A stretch of 64,000 bases of DNA, taken from assembly GCF_000155955.1 (NCBI RefSeq), contig NZ_GG697141.2, positions 568,855 to 632,854 of the forward strand. Direction: 5' to 3'. The DNA is from Mitsuokella multacida DSM 20544. Lineage in GTDB: Bacteria; Bacillota; Negativicutes; Selenomonadales; Selenomonadaceae. The position numbers and the translations under genes were made by a program. Position 1 is the first letter of the stretch. Each line of letters starts with the position of its first letter. Under the pieces are notes generated by a model. It worked only from the letters and a program-made list of their open reading frames with translations. It had not been told where the DNA came from and ran no database searches. Shown in pieces: positions 35,726 through 44,098 of this stretch.

Positions 35726-36757
35726 TCAGCGTATGAGCCCCTGGACGCCGGGGGCGAAGGAGATGGCGTCGATGGCCTGCAGCTCTTCGGCGCTGAAGCG
35801 CGTGTTCTCGATGGCCTTGATGTTGTCGAGAATCTGCTCGGGTTTGGAGGCGCCAATCAGGACAGTGGTGACGTCCGTGTCCTTGAGGTCCCAGGCGAGG
35901 GCCATCTCGGCGAGCGTCTGGCCACGCTCATGAGCGAGGTCATTGAGCGCGCGGATGGCCTGCAGCTTCTCGGGTGTCAGGGACTTCTCTTTGAGGAAGC
36001 GGCCGTCGCGGTGGATGCGGCTGTCCTCGGGGATGCCGTGCAGGTAGCGGTCGGTCAGCAGGCCCTGGCAGAGCGGGCTGAAGGCGACGATGCCGAGGCC
36101 GAGGTCGGCGGAGGTGTCCTTGAGGCCGTTCTTTTCGATCGTGCGGTCGAAGATGGAGTAGCGGTTCTGGTTGACGATGAATGGCACGTGCATCTCGTGC
36201 AGGATGGTCGCTGCGCGCAGGAGCGTCGGGCCGTCGTAGTTCGAGAGGCCGACGTAGAGTGCCTTGCCGCTCCTGACGATCTGCGCGAGTGCACCCATCG
36301 TCTCCTCGAGCGGTGTCTCGGGGTCCATGCGGTGATGGTAGAAGATGTCGACGTAGTCGAGGTGCATGCGTATGAGGCTCTGGTCGAGGCTCGCAATCAG
36401 GTACTTGCGGCTGCCCCAGTTGCCGTAGGGGCCCGGCCACATGTCGTAGCCGGCCTTTGTCGCGATGACGAGCTCATCGCGGTAGGGGCGGAAGAGCCCG
36501 TCCATGAGCTGGCCGAAGTTGCGCTCGGCACTGCCGTAGGCGGGGCCGTAGTTGTTGGCGAGGTCGAAGTAGGTGATGCCGTGGTCAAAGGCCGTGCAGC
36601 AGAGCGCCTTCATCGTGCCGTAGTCTGCCGTGTCGCCGAAGTTGTGCCAGAAGCCCAGAGCGATGCGTGGCAGCCGCAGGCCGCTCCTGCCACAGTGCGG
36701 GTAGGCCATCGTCTCGTAGCGCGAGTCGGCAGCTAGGTATGTCTTGCTGATATCCAT
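35726..36757 (-). CDS. Aldo/keto reductase, YghZ/L-glyceraldehyde 3-phosphate reductase-like
   Basis: The 343-residue NADPH-dependent reductase has the AKR catalytic tetrad in context: Asp and Tyr in TYFDLANNYGPAYGSAE, Lys in VIATKAGYDMWPG, His in DIFYHHRMDPETP. The C-terminal cofactor region VTTVLIGASKPEQILDNIKAI is also present. The opening (YETMAYPHCGRSGLRLPRIALGFWHNFG) and length match the YghZ/AKR14 group, which reduces L-glyceraldehyde 3-phosphate and methylglyoxal-type aldehydes. The SD AGGAGGAA precedes ATG 36757. It is divergent from the marR unit, whose regulator could also control it (inference). Confidence 0.88.
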   Translation of the reverse strand: MDISKTYLAADSRYETMAYPHCGRSGLRLPRIALGFWHNFGDTADYGTMKALCCTAFDHGITYFDLANNYGPAYGSAERNFGQLMDGLFRPYRDELVIATKAGYDMWPGPYGNWGSRKYLIASLDQSLIRMHLDYVDIFYHHRMDPETPLEETMGALAQIVRSGKALYVGLSNYDGPTLLRAATILHEMHVPFIVNQNRYSIFDRTIEKNGLKDTSADLGLGIVAFSPLCQGLLTDRYLHGIPEDSRIHRDGRFLKEKSLTPEKLQAIRALNDLAHERGQTLAEMALAWDLKDTDVTTVLIGASKPEQILDNIKAIENTRFSAEELQAIDAISFAPGVQGLIR

Positions 36758-36803
36758 CGTGATTCCTCCTGTCGTTTACCGGTCTGTCGGTTGATATGCT
36801 TCT

Positions 36804-36809
36804 ATTATA
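36804..36809 (-). promoter_or_regulatory. Candidate -10 box of the aldo/keto reductase gene
   Basis: TATAAT is read on the minus strand at 36809-36804, about 50 bases before the start; no good -35 was seen. Confidence 0.35.
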
Positions 36810-36865
36810 CACCTATCCATAAAGCATGCGCACGCGAACAGAGGATATCCTTCTTGTCAGGCTTG

Positions 36866-36894
36866 TTGACTATACTACGATATCGTATTATAAT
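36866..36894 (+). promoter_or_regulatory. Promoter with operator palindrome upstream of marR
   Basis: TTGACT (36866-36871) and TATAAT (36889-36894) are 17 bases apart. A 22-base palindrome (36871-36892) with the perfect 12-base core TACGATATCGTA and only one mismatched pair fills the spacer. This is a classic place for a MarR-family dimer to block polymerase. Confidence 0.65.
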
Positions 36895-36954
36895 AGACAA
36901 GCCGTTTCGGGATCGCCGTGCTGCGCGTCAGCTCGTTCTCTTTTTCCGCAAAGA

Positions 36955-36983
36955 TTGACAAGCCAGCGGACTGGTTGTACAAT
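36955..36983 (+). promoter_or_regulatory. Second promoter directly before marR
   Basis: TTGACA (36955-36960) and TACAAT (36978-36983) are 17 bases apart, 36 bases before the start codon. Confidence 0.65.
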
Positions 36984-37018
36984 ACATAGGTTTACGATAG
37001 GAAAAGGGAGATGAGATC

Positions 37019-37435
37019 ATGACACTTGATGATACGATTGGCTACATGATCAGCCGCGTGGCGCGCAAGATCCACTACGCGGTGGACGGCATGTTCAAGG
37101 AATACGGCATTACGGTGGAGCAGTGGGTCGCGCTCAAGACGATTGCGGAGTACGAGCCGCTCTGCCAGAAGGCGCTCGCCGAGCGGATCGAGAAGAACCA
37201 GAACACGGTCAAGGCGCTCGTCACGCATCTGGAGAACAAGGGCTGCATCGACCGCACGCCCGACCCGAGCGACATGCGCCACATGATCCTGCGGACGACG
37301 GAGAAGGGGCGCGACTGCGTCGAGCGGCTCAGTGCGCTCGACGAGCACGCCAACCTCGACTTCCTCGGAGCATTGAGCGCGGACGAGCAGGAAGAGCTGC
37401 GCCGCATGTTGCGCAAGATCGAGGCAAAGCTCTGA
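37019..37435 (+). CDS. MarR-family transcriptional regulator
   Basis: The 138-residue protein has the MarR winged helix-turn-helix: dimer helix DDTIGYMISRVARKIHYAVDGMFKEYGITVEQWVALKTI, HTH CQKALAERIEKNQNTVKALVTHLENKGCIDRTPDPSDMRHMILRTTEKG (wing), and a C-terminal helix. MarR proteins usually repress their own operon and a neighbouring efflux or detoxification gene and release DNA on binding phenolics or oxidants. It is followed 79 bases later by an MFS transporter and preceded by an operator-like palindrome at 36871-36892. SD AAGGGAG. Confidence 0.9.
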   Translation: MTLDDTIGYMISRVARKIHYAVDGMFKEYGITVEQWVALKTIAEYEPLCQKALAERIEKNQNTVKALVTHLENKGCIDRTPDPSDMRHMILRTTEKGRDCVERLSALDEHANLDFLGALSADEQEELRRMLRKIEAKL

Positions 37436-37514
37436 GCCGCAGAGAACATCAATCAACGCATTTCAATTAATTCTAATTCGACTTAACTCGACGGATTGAA
37501 GAAAGGAAGATCAC

Positions 37515-38726
37515 ATGCAGAGAGAGAAGCTTTGGACACCGGAATTCCTGGGGATGGGAGGCAGCAACCTCTTCTTGTTCATGTCGCAGTACATCATGGT
37601 GGCGGCGCTGCCGATTTTCATCATGGACACGCTCGGCGGCGGCGACATGGAGGCGGGCCTCGCGATGACGGCCTTCCAGATCGGCGCGGTGAGCTGCCGC
37701 CCGCTGGCCGGCCGCATCATCGACGCCGTCAACAAGCAGAAGCTGATGCGCGGGGCGACGGCGGCGTTCTTCCTCGTGATGTTCGCGTTCAACTGGCTCC
37801 ACTCGGAGCAGGCCATCTACGCGCTGCGCCTGCTGCATGGCTGCATCTTCGCGCTCGCGACGACGGCTGCGGCGGCGATGGCCGCGCTCGTGCTGCCGGC
37901 CTCGCGCAAGGGCGAGGGCATCGGCTACTTCGCGCTCTCGACGAACCTCGCGATGGTCGTCGGCCCGCTCATCGGCCTCTTGATCATCGGCAACCTCGGC
38001 GGCACGGCGCTCTTCGTCTTTATGACGGCGCTGGCGATCTTGACCTTCCTGACGGCCAATGCCCGCCGCCTGCCCGATGAGGTCATCCGCCCGGCCAAGC
38101 GCCCGAAGAAGGGCTTCCATCTCTCGGACTTCATTGAGCGGCGCTCGCTCGCACCGGCACTGCTCGGCGGCATGGTCTTCTTTGCCTACGGCGGCATCCT
38201 GACCTTCATCCCGCTCTACGCCAAGAGCCTCGGCCTGCAGGCGGAGACGAGCCTGTTCTTCGTCGTCTTTGCCTTCGTCATCATCCTGACGCGCCCCGTC
38301 ATCGGCCGCCTCTTCGACGAGAAGGGGCCGGACTGGACGGTCTGGCCGGGCTTCGCGTTCTTCGCGGCCGGCATGCTCTTCTTCAGCCAGGTCACGACGC
38401 TCGTCGGCCTGCTCGGCGCGGCCGCGCTGCTCGGCATCGGCTTCGGCGCACTGTCGCCGGCCTTCCAGACGCTCGCCGTTCAGAGTGCCCCCGCATCGCG
38501 TGCCGGCGTCGCGACGGCCACGTACTTCTGGTCGCTCGACATCAGCGTCGGTCTCGCCGCCGTGCTCCTTAGCATCGTCGCCGCGCAGTGCGGCTATCCC
38601 TTCATGTACGGCGTCGTCAGCACGGCCATCATCGCCTTGAACGCCGCGCTCTACTTCCTCTGGCGCCGCAGCAAGTTGCATAAGCTGCGCAAGCTCCAGA
38701 AAGCGCGCCGGGAACATAGCATGTGA
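37515..38726 (+). CDS. Major facilitator superfamily transporter
   Basis: The 403-residue inner-membrane protein has twelve likely membrane helices, with the MFS motif A-like loop RPLAGRIIDAVNKQKLMRG between helices 2 and 3 and its counterpart RPVIGRLFDEKGPDWTVW in the second half. The C-terminus is basic (RRSKLHKLRKLQKARREH). The drug:H+ antiporter type is suggested by the marR gene before it. The substrate cannot be read. No strong terminator follows; the rimP promoter begins 28 bases downstream of its stop codon. Confidence 0.88.
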   Translation: MQREKLWTPEFLGMGGSNLFLFMSQYIMVAALPIFIMDTLGGGDMEAGLAMTAFQIGAVSCRPLAGRIIDAVNKQKLMRGATAAFFLVMFAFNWLHSEQAIYALRLLHGCIFALATTAAAAMAALVLPASRKGEGIGYFALSTNLAMVVGPLIGLLIIGNLGGTALFVFMTALAILTFLTANARRLPDEVIRPAKRPKKGFHLSDFIERRSLAPALLGGMVFFAYGGILTFIPLYAKSLGLQAETSLFFVVFAFVIILTRPVIGRLFDEKGPDWTVWPGFAFFAAGMLFFSQVTTLVGLLGAAALLGIGFGALSPAFQTLAVQSAPASRAGVATATYFWSLDISVGLAAVLLSIVAAQCGYPFMYGVVSTAIIALNAALYFLWRRSKLHKLRKLQKARREHSM

Positions 38727-38753
38727 CTTTCCTGACTTTTTTTCAGATACCAT

Positions 38754-38782
38754 TTTACAAGCAGAGGCTTTTGTGGTATCAT
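38754..38782 (+). promoter_or_regulatory. Promoter of the rimP-nusA-infB operon
   Basis: TTTACA (38754-38759) and TATCAT (38777-38782) are 17 bases apart, with an extended TGG before the -10 box. Confidence 0.6.
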
Positions 38783-38810
38783 GAAATAGTTAATTTAAGG
38801 TTGTTTAGTG

Positions 38811-38834
38811 AAGAGTGGGTGCAAGCCCACTCTT
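38811..38834 (+). promoter_or_regulatory. Leader hairpin before rimP
   Basis: AAGAGTGGG (38811-38819) pairs perfectly with CCCACTCTT (38826-38834). It lies in the 5' leader, about 70 bases before rimP, with only a weak T tail. It may be an attenuator or stabilising hairpin. Confidence 0.5.
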
Positions 38835-38905
38835 TAATCTTATGCGAGAAAGACACGGATGAGCGCATCACCGTGATTCAAAAGCAGAAAGCTGGAGGTG
38901 GATGT

Positions 38906-39358
38906 ATGGCAAAGCAGCAGGTTGAGGATGCCGTAGAGGCAATCGTGCAGGAGCTCCTGAAGGATCAGGACGTCATCGAGCTCGTCGATGCCGAGTATGT
39001 CAAGGAACACGATTGGTATCTGCGCGTCTACATCGATAAGGAAGGCGGCATCGATATCGAGGATTGCCAGGCGCTGAGCGAGAAGCTCGAGGAGGCGCTC
39101 GACAAGGGGGATGTCGTGCCGGATTCGTACATTCTGGAGGTGTCCTCGCCGGGCATCGACCGCGTCCTGCGCAAGCCGCGCGACTTCACGCGCGAGCAGG
39201 GCAAGAAGGTCGACGTCACGCTCTACGCGCCGCGCGAGGGCAAGAAGCTCGTCGTCGGCGAGCTCACGGGCTTCGATGGCGATGCGATCGAGCTCGATGG
39301 CGAGACGAAGATCCCGCTGGCGGATATTGCACAGGTCCGCCTTCATATCGACTTTTGA
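38906..39358 (+). CDS. rimP: Ribosome maturation factor RimP
   Basis: RimP assists 30S subunit maturation. The 150-residue protein has the N-terminal alpha/beta domain (AIVQELLKDQDVIELVDAEYVKEHDWYLRVYIDKEGGIDIEDCQ) with the signature LEVSSPGIDRVLRKPRDF, and a C-terminal SH3-like domain. ATG 38906 follows GGAGG; the frame is open to 38723, but that part carries the promoter and leader hairpin. It is first in the conserved operon through pnp, and the gap before nusA is 47 bases. Confidence 0.95.
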   Translation: MAKQQVEDAVEAIVQELLKDQDVIELVDAEYVKEHDWYLRVYIDKEGGIDIEDCQALSEKLEEALDKGDVVPDSYILEVSSPGIDRVLRKPRDFTREQGKKVDVTLYAPREGKKLVVGELTGFDGDAIELDGETKIPLADIAQVRLHIDF

Positions 39359-39405
39359 CATAGCAAAAAAGGGGGGCTTCCCCCGTTCATTGGGAGGATA
39401 TTATT

Positions 39406-40542
39406 TTGGCAAGAAAAACGACGAAAGCGAAGGACAATGGTCAGGAATTCCTGACGACGCTCAAAGAGCTCGGCAAGGAGAAAGGCATTGATGAAGAAGT
39501 CCTCTTCGAGGCCATCGAGGCTGCCCTGATCTCGGCATACAAGCGCAACTTTGGCTCGGCACAGAATGTCCGCGTCACGCTTTCCAGAGAAACGGGTCAC
39601 TATCACGTCTACGCGATCAAGACGGTCGTCGAGGACCCCGAGGACGAAATCACGGAGATCTCGCTGGCGCAGGCCCGCACGATTAAGCCGGACTATGAGG
39701 TAGGCGACGTCATCGAGATCGAGGTGACGCCGGCGAACTTCGGCCGCATCGCTGCGCAGACGGCCAAGCAGGTCGTCGTCCAGCGCATCCGCGAGGCAGA
39801 GCGCGGCATCATCTACGAGGAGTTCATGAGCCGCGAGGGCGACATCCTGACGGGCCTCGTCGAGCGCGTCGAGAACCACAATGTCTACATCGACCTCGGC
39901 AAGACGGAAGCCGTGCTGACGCCGGCGGAGCAGATTCCGACGGAGACGTACGCACACGGCGACCGCATCAAGGCATACGTCGTCGAGGTCAAGAAGACGA
40001 ACAAGGGACCGCAGATCGTCGTTTCGCGCACGCATCCGGGCCTTTTGAAGCGCCTCTTCGAGCTCGAGGTGCCGGAGATTCAGGAAGGCATCGTCGAGAT
40101 CAAGTCAGTCGCACGCGAGCCGGGCAACCGCTCGAAGATCGCCGTCTACTCGAAGGACGAGAACGTCGATCCAGTCGGCTCCTGCGTCGGCCACCGCGGC
40201 CTGCGCGTGCAGTCGATCGTCGATGAGCTCGGCAGCGAGAAGATCGACATCGTCAAGTGGAGCGACAATCCGGCCAAGTTCATCGCCAATGCGCTGAGTC
40301 CGGCAAAGGTCGTCTCCGTCGCGGTCAACGAGACGGAGAAAGTCTCGCGCGTCGTCGTGCCGGATTACCAGCTCTCGCTCGCCATCGGCAAGGAAGGCCA
40401 GAACGCCCGCCTCGCCGCCAAGCTCACGGGCTGGAAGATCGACATCAAGAGCGAGTCGCAGGCCGCTGACGAAGAGCTCGACGCCAACATGAACGAGGTC
40501 GAGGTCACGGGCGATGCTGCCTTCACGGCTGAGGTTGAATGA
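39406..40542 (+). CDS. nusA: Transcription termination/antitermination factor NusA
   Basis: NusA binds RNA polymerase and nascent RNA and modulates pausing, termination and antitermination. The 378-residue protein has the N-terminal polymerase-binding domain (about 1-130), an S1 domain (about 135-200: GDILTGLVERVENHNVYIDLGKTEAVL) and two KH domains (DPVGSCVGHRGLRVQSI and LSLAIGKEGQNARLAAKLTGWKIDI). It lacks the C-terminal acidic repeats of enterobacterial NusA, as usual in Firmicutes. The start is TTG 39406, eight bases after GGGAGG; a G6-CTT-C5 mini-hairpin (39371-39384) stands just before the SD. Its stop overlaps ylxR. Confidence 0.96.
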   Translation: MARKTTKAKDNGQEFLTTLKELGKEKGIDEEVLFEAIEAALISAYKRNFGSAQNVRVTLSRETGHYHVYAIKTVVEDPEDEITEISLAQARTIKPDYEVGDVIEIEVTPANFGRIAAQTAKQVVVQRIREAERGIIYEEFMSREGDILTGLVERVENHNVYIDLGKTEAVLTPAEQIPTETYAHGDRIKAYVVEVKKTNKGPQIVVSRTHPGLLKRLFELEVPEIQEGIVEIKSVAREPGNRSKIAVYSKDENVDPVGSCVGHRGLRVQSIVDELGSEKIDIVKWSDNPAKFIANALSPAKVVSVAVNETEKVSRVVVPDYQLSLAIGKEGQNARLAAKLTGWKIDIKSESQAADEELDANMNEVEVTGDAAFTAEVE

Positions 40543-40820
40543 TGAAGATCAAGAAGATACCGCAGCGGATGTGCCTGGGCTGCCAGGAAAGCCGCCCGAA
40601 AAAAGAAATGGTGCGGATCGTGCGCAGCCCCGAGGGCGAGTTCTCCGTGGACTTCACGGGCAAGAAGCCTGGGCGCGGCGCCTACATCTGCCACAAGCGC
40701 GAATGCTTCGACAAGGCCAAGAAGAGTCATGGCCTCGAGCGTTCGTTCAAGTCGCCAATCGACGCTGCCGTCTACGATCTCCTCGAGCGCGAGCTGTTCG
40801 AGGACAAGGCTGAGGGCTGA
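40539..40820 (+). CDS. ylxR: YlxR-family RNA-binding protein (RnpM)
   Basis: The 93-residue basic protein shows the YlxR signature CLGCQESRPKKEMVRIVRSP and GRGAYICHKRECFDKAKK. The family is always encoded between nusA and infB; in Bacillus the protein was reported to bind RNase P RNA and modulate it (RnpM). ATG 40539 overlaps the nusA stop; ATG 40542 is an equal alternative. It is followed three bases later by the L7Ae-like gene. Confidence 0.92.
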   Translation: MMKIKKIPQRMCLGCQESRPKKEMVRIVRSPEGEFSVDFTGKKPGRGAYICHKRECFDKAKKSHGLERSFKSPIDAAVYDLLERELFEDKAEG

Positions 40821-40823
40821 GTC

Positions 40824-41141
40824 ATGGCGCATACCCAAGAAGAGCGCATCACGAACCTCCTGAGCATGGCCCAGCGGGCGCGCCGCATCGTGTCGGGCGC
40901 CTTTGCCGTGGAGCAGGCTCTGAAGGGCCGCGAGGCCGTACTCGTCTTCGTGGCGGCGGATGCCTCAGATGAAACAAAGAAAGATTACACGATCCTAGCG
41001 GATCGATACAAGGTTCCCTACCTTGAGGGGCTCGACCGGGAGACGCTCGGCCAGTGCCTCGGCAAGGAGTACCGCGCTGTCGCGGCCCTGACCGATAAGG
41101 GGTTCGCGAAGAAGCTGCGCGAGCTGATGAAGGAGCCATGA
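40824..41141 (+). CDS. ylxQ: L7Ae/L30e-family RNA-binding protein (YlxQ)
   Basis: The 105-residue protein belongs to the L7Ae/L30e/S12e group that binds kink-turn RNAs: [26 protein letters not shown], then [15 protein letters not shown] and [33 protein letters not shown]. It sits in its usual place between ylxR and infB. Its RNA partner is not established. Confidence 0.9.
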   Translation: MAHTQEERITNLLSMAQRARRIVSGAFAVEQALKGREAVLVFVAADASDETKKDYTILADRYKVPYLEGLDRETLGQCLGKEYRAVAALTDKGFAKKLRELMKEP

Positions 41142-41169
41142 GTATGAAATAATAACCGGGGGTGGATTA

Positions 41170-43644
41170 ATGTCCAAATACAGAGTTTACGAACTCGCGA
41201 AAGAGTTCAATACGGATAGCAAAGTCATTCTGGATATCCTCAAGCGCAATAAGTTCAAGGCTGCCAACAATTTCTCGAGCGTCGGCGAAGAAGAGCGCAC
41301 GGCCATCAAGAATTCGCTGAGCAACAAGGGGGCTAAGCCGCAGGCAAAGGCTCCGGCAGCATCGGCTGCGCAGAAGCCGGCCGCAAAGCCGGCAGAGAAG
41401 CGCGCCGAGAAGCCGCAGGCTGGCAAGCAGAACCACGGCAACAGCGGCAGCAACGGCAATAACGGCCGCACTGAGCGTAACGAGCGCAACGAGCGCCGCA
41501 GCGATGCGGGCCGCAATAACGGCAACGGCAATCATAATGGTGGCAACCGCGCCGCTTCGGGCAGCAACCGCCCGAGCCACAATAGCGGCGGCAATAGCGG
41601 CAATAACGGCGGCAACCGCAACAGCAATGGCGGTGGCAACAATAACCGCGGCGGCAATCGCAACGACCGCCGCAACGGTAGCCGCAACGAGCGCGGCGGC
41701 CGTAACGACCGCAATGACCGTAACAACCGCTTTGGCAGCAAGAACGACCGCAACCGCAGGGGCCGCAACAACAAGCGCGGCGGCCAGCAGGCACCGAAGG
41801 TCGAGATCGCGCATCCGAAGCACATCAAGCTGCCGGAGACGATTGCCGTCAAGGACCTCGCGTCCAAGATGAGCTACACGGCTGCGGAAGTCGTCAAGAA
41901 GCTCTTCATGATGGGCGTCATGGCGACGATCAACCAGGAAATCGACTTTGATACGGCCGCCCTCGTGGCTTCGGAATTCGGCGTGACGTGCGAAGAGCTG
42001 CCGCCAGAGGTCGACCCGACGGAAATCCCGGAGATCGAGGACGACCCGAAGACGCTGAAGCTCCGTCCGCCTGTCGTCACGGTCATGGGCCATGTCGACC
42101 ACGGCAAGACGTCGCTGCTCGACTGCATCCGCAACACGCATGTCCAGACGCATGAGGCCGGCGGCATCACGCAGCACATCGGTGCTTATCAGGTCAACTG
42201 CAAGGGCAAGAAGATCGTCTTCCTCGACACGCCGGGCCATGAGGCATTCACGGCTATGCGTGCGCGCGGCGCCCAGATCACGGATATCGCAATCCTCGTC
42301 GTCGCCGCAGATGACGGCGTCATGCCGCAGACCATTGAGGCTATCCACCACGCGAAGTCGGCAGGCGTGCCGATCATCGTCGCAATCAACAAGATTGATA
42401 AGCCGGGCGCCAACCCGGACCGCGTCAAGCAGGAGCTCATGGAGCAGGGTCTCGTGCCGGAGGAATACGGCGGAGACACAATCATGGTCCCGGTCTCTGC
42501 TAAGAAGCAGATCGGCATCGATGACCTCCTCGAGATGGTCCTGCTCGTCGCCGAAGTCAAGGAGCTCAAGGCCAACCCGAACCGTGATGCGCGCGGCGTC
42601 ATCGTCGAGGCCAAGCTCGACAAGGGCCGCGGCCCTGTCGCGACGGTCCTCGTCCAGAACGGCACGCTGCGCATCGGCGACTCCGTCGTCTGCGGCACGA
42701 CGTACGGTAAGGTCCGCGCCATGGTCAACGACCGCGGCGAGAACGTCAAGAAGGCCGGCCCGTCCGTACCGGTCGAGATCCTCGGCCTCAACGACGTGCC
42801 GGAAGCCGGCGACATCCTCGCCGTGCTCGAGGAGAAGCAGGCCCGCTCCATCGCCGAGGCCCGCATCGAGCGCCAGCGCAACAACCTCATCAAGAGCAAG
42901 AAGGTCTCGCTCGACGACCTCTTCCACCAGATCCAGGAAGGCGACATCAAGGACCTCAACATCGTCATCAAGGCCGATGTACAGGGCTCTGTCGAGGCGC
43001 TCTCGAGCTCGCTTTTGAAACTCAACAAGAACGACGAGGTCCGCGTCTCCATCGTCCATTCGGGCGTCGGTGCCGTCAACGAGTCGGATGTCATGCTGGC
43101 ATCGGCTTCGAACGCGCTGATCATCGCCTTCAACGTCCGCCCGGATGCCAATGCGCGCAAGCTTGCCGACACCGAGAACATCGATATCCGCACGTACCGC
43201 GTCATCTACGATGCCATCAACGACGTCAAGGATGCCATGAGCGGCATGCTCAAGCCGAAGTACAAGGAAGTCATCCAGGGCCGCGTCGAGATCCGTCAGG
43301 TCATGAAGTTCTCGAAGGCGCTCGTCGCTGGTTCCTACGTGCTCGAAGGCAAGATCTGCAACAACTCCAAGATCCGCATCATCCGCGACAACATCGAGAT
43401 CTTCGACGGCGAGATCGACTCGCTGCGCCGCTTTAAGGATGAGGTCAAGGAAGTCAACGCAGGCTACGAGTGCGGCATCTCGATCGTCGACTTCCGCGAC
43501 TTCAAGGAAGGCGACATCATCGAGGCCTACACGATGGAGGAGATCGCGACGACGATCGCCGACGCCAACAAGGCTGCCGCCAAGAAGCGCGAAGAAGAGG
43601 CCAAGGCCGCTGCTGCCAAGGCAAAAGAGAACGCCAAGGACTGA
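41170..43644 (+). CDS. infB: Translation initiation factor IF-2
   Basis: IF-2 is the GTPase that delivers initiator tRNA to the 30S subunit and promotes subunit joining. The 824-residue protein has a short IF2_N domain ([22 protein letters not shown]), a long Asn/Gly/Arg-rich linker (about residues 88-210), a second IF2_N-like region ([22 protein letters not shown]), the G domain with G1 [12 protein letters not shown] near residue 308, DTPGHEAF and NKIDKP, and then domains II-IV. The linker resembles an RGG/Asn-rich disordered region and is unusual in composition. SD GGGGGTGG precedes ATG. Confidence 0.97.
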   Translation: MSKYRVYELAKEFNTDSKVILDILKRNKFKAANNFSSVGEEERTAIKNSLSNKGAKPQAKAPAASAAQKPAAKPAEKRAEKPQAGKQNHGNSGSNGNNGRTERNERNERRSDAGRNNGNGNHNGGNRAASGSNRPSHNSGGNSGNNGGNRNSNGGGNNNRGGNRNDRRNGSRNERGGRNDRNDRNNRFGSKNDRNRRGRNNKRGGQQAPKVEIAHPKHIKLPETIAVKDLASKMSYTAAEVVKKLFMMGVMATINQEIDFDTAALVASEFGVTCEELPPEVDPTEIPEIEDDPKTLKLRPPVVTVMGHVDHGKTSLLDCIRNTHVQTHEAGGITQHIGAYQVNCKGKKIVFLDTPGHEAFTAMRARGAQITDIAILVVAADDGVMPQTIEAIHHAKSAGVPIIVAINKIDKPGANPDRVKQELMEQGLVPEEYGGDTIMVPVSAKKQIGIDDLLEMVLLVAEVKELKANPNRDARGVIVEAKLDKGRGPVATVLVQNGTLRIGDSVVCGTTYGKVRAMVNDRGENVKKAGPSVPVEILGLNDVPEAGDILAVLEEKQARSIAEARIERQRNNLIKSKKVSLDDLFHQIQEGDIKDLNIVIKADVQGSVEALSSSLLKLNKNDEVRVSIVHSGVGAVNESDVMLASASNALIIAFNVRPDANARKLADTENIDIRTYRVIYDAINDVKDAMSGMLKPKYKEVIQGRVEIRQVMKFSKALVAGSYVLEGKICNNSKIRIIRDNIEIFDGEIDSLRRFKDEVKEVNAGYECGISIVDFRDFKEGDIIEAYTMEEIATTIADANKAAAKKREEEAKAAAAKAKENAKD

Positions 43645-43701
43645 AACGCATAGTAATAGAAACGACAGTATAGAAGATAAATCAGAAAAGGAGGGAATGC
43701 C

Positions 43702-44097
43702 ATGAGCCAGCTCCGGGTAGAGAAGGTCCAGGAGCTCATGAAGCAGGAGATCTCGGAGATCATCCTGCGTGAGCTCAAGGACCCGCGCATCGGCTTCGTG
43801 ACGGTCACGTCCGTCGAATGCACGGGCGACCTGCGCGAGGCCAAGATCTACGTGAGCCTCATGGGCAGTGAGCAGCAGGTGAAAGACTGCTGGGCAGGAC
43901 TTCAGAGTTCGCTCGGCTTCATCCGCCGCGAGATCGGCAAGAGGATTCGCCTGCGCTTCACGCCTGAGCTTTCCTTCGTCGTGGACAAATCCCTCGACTA
44001 CAGCGCACACATCCAGGAGCTGCTGCTGAAGATCGAGGCCGAGGACAAGGCGAAGAAGGCTCCAGAGACCGATAACGTTAAGAAAGAAGAACATTGA
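43702..44097 (+). CDS. rbfA: Ribosome-binding factor A
   Basis: RbfA is a KH-fold protein that binds the 30S subunit late in maturation. The 131-residue protein shows VEKVQELMKQEISEIILRELKDPRIGFVTVTSVECTGDLREAKIYVSLMG and PELSFVVDKSLDYSAHI, the family pattern. The C-terminal tail is lysine/glutamate-rich. The SD AAGGAGGG precedes ATG 43702; the DHH phosphoesterase starts two bases after its stop. Confidence 0.95.
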   Translation: MSQLRVEKVQELMKQEISEIILRELKDPRIGFVTVTSVECTGDLREAKIYVSLMGSEQQVKDCWAGLQSSLGFIRREIGKRIRLRFTPELSFVVDKSLDYSAHIQELLLKIEAEDKAKKAPETDNVKKEEH

Positions 44098-44098
44098 C

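Noticed and set aside
36826-37014. 62-residue + frame before marR
   Set aside because: It covers two promoters and an operator palindrome and has no credible ribosome-binding site.
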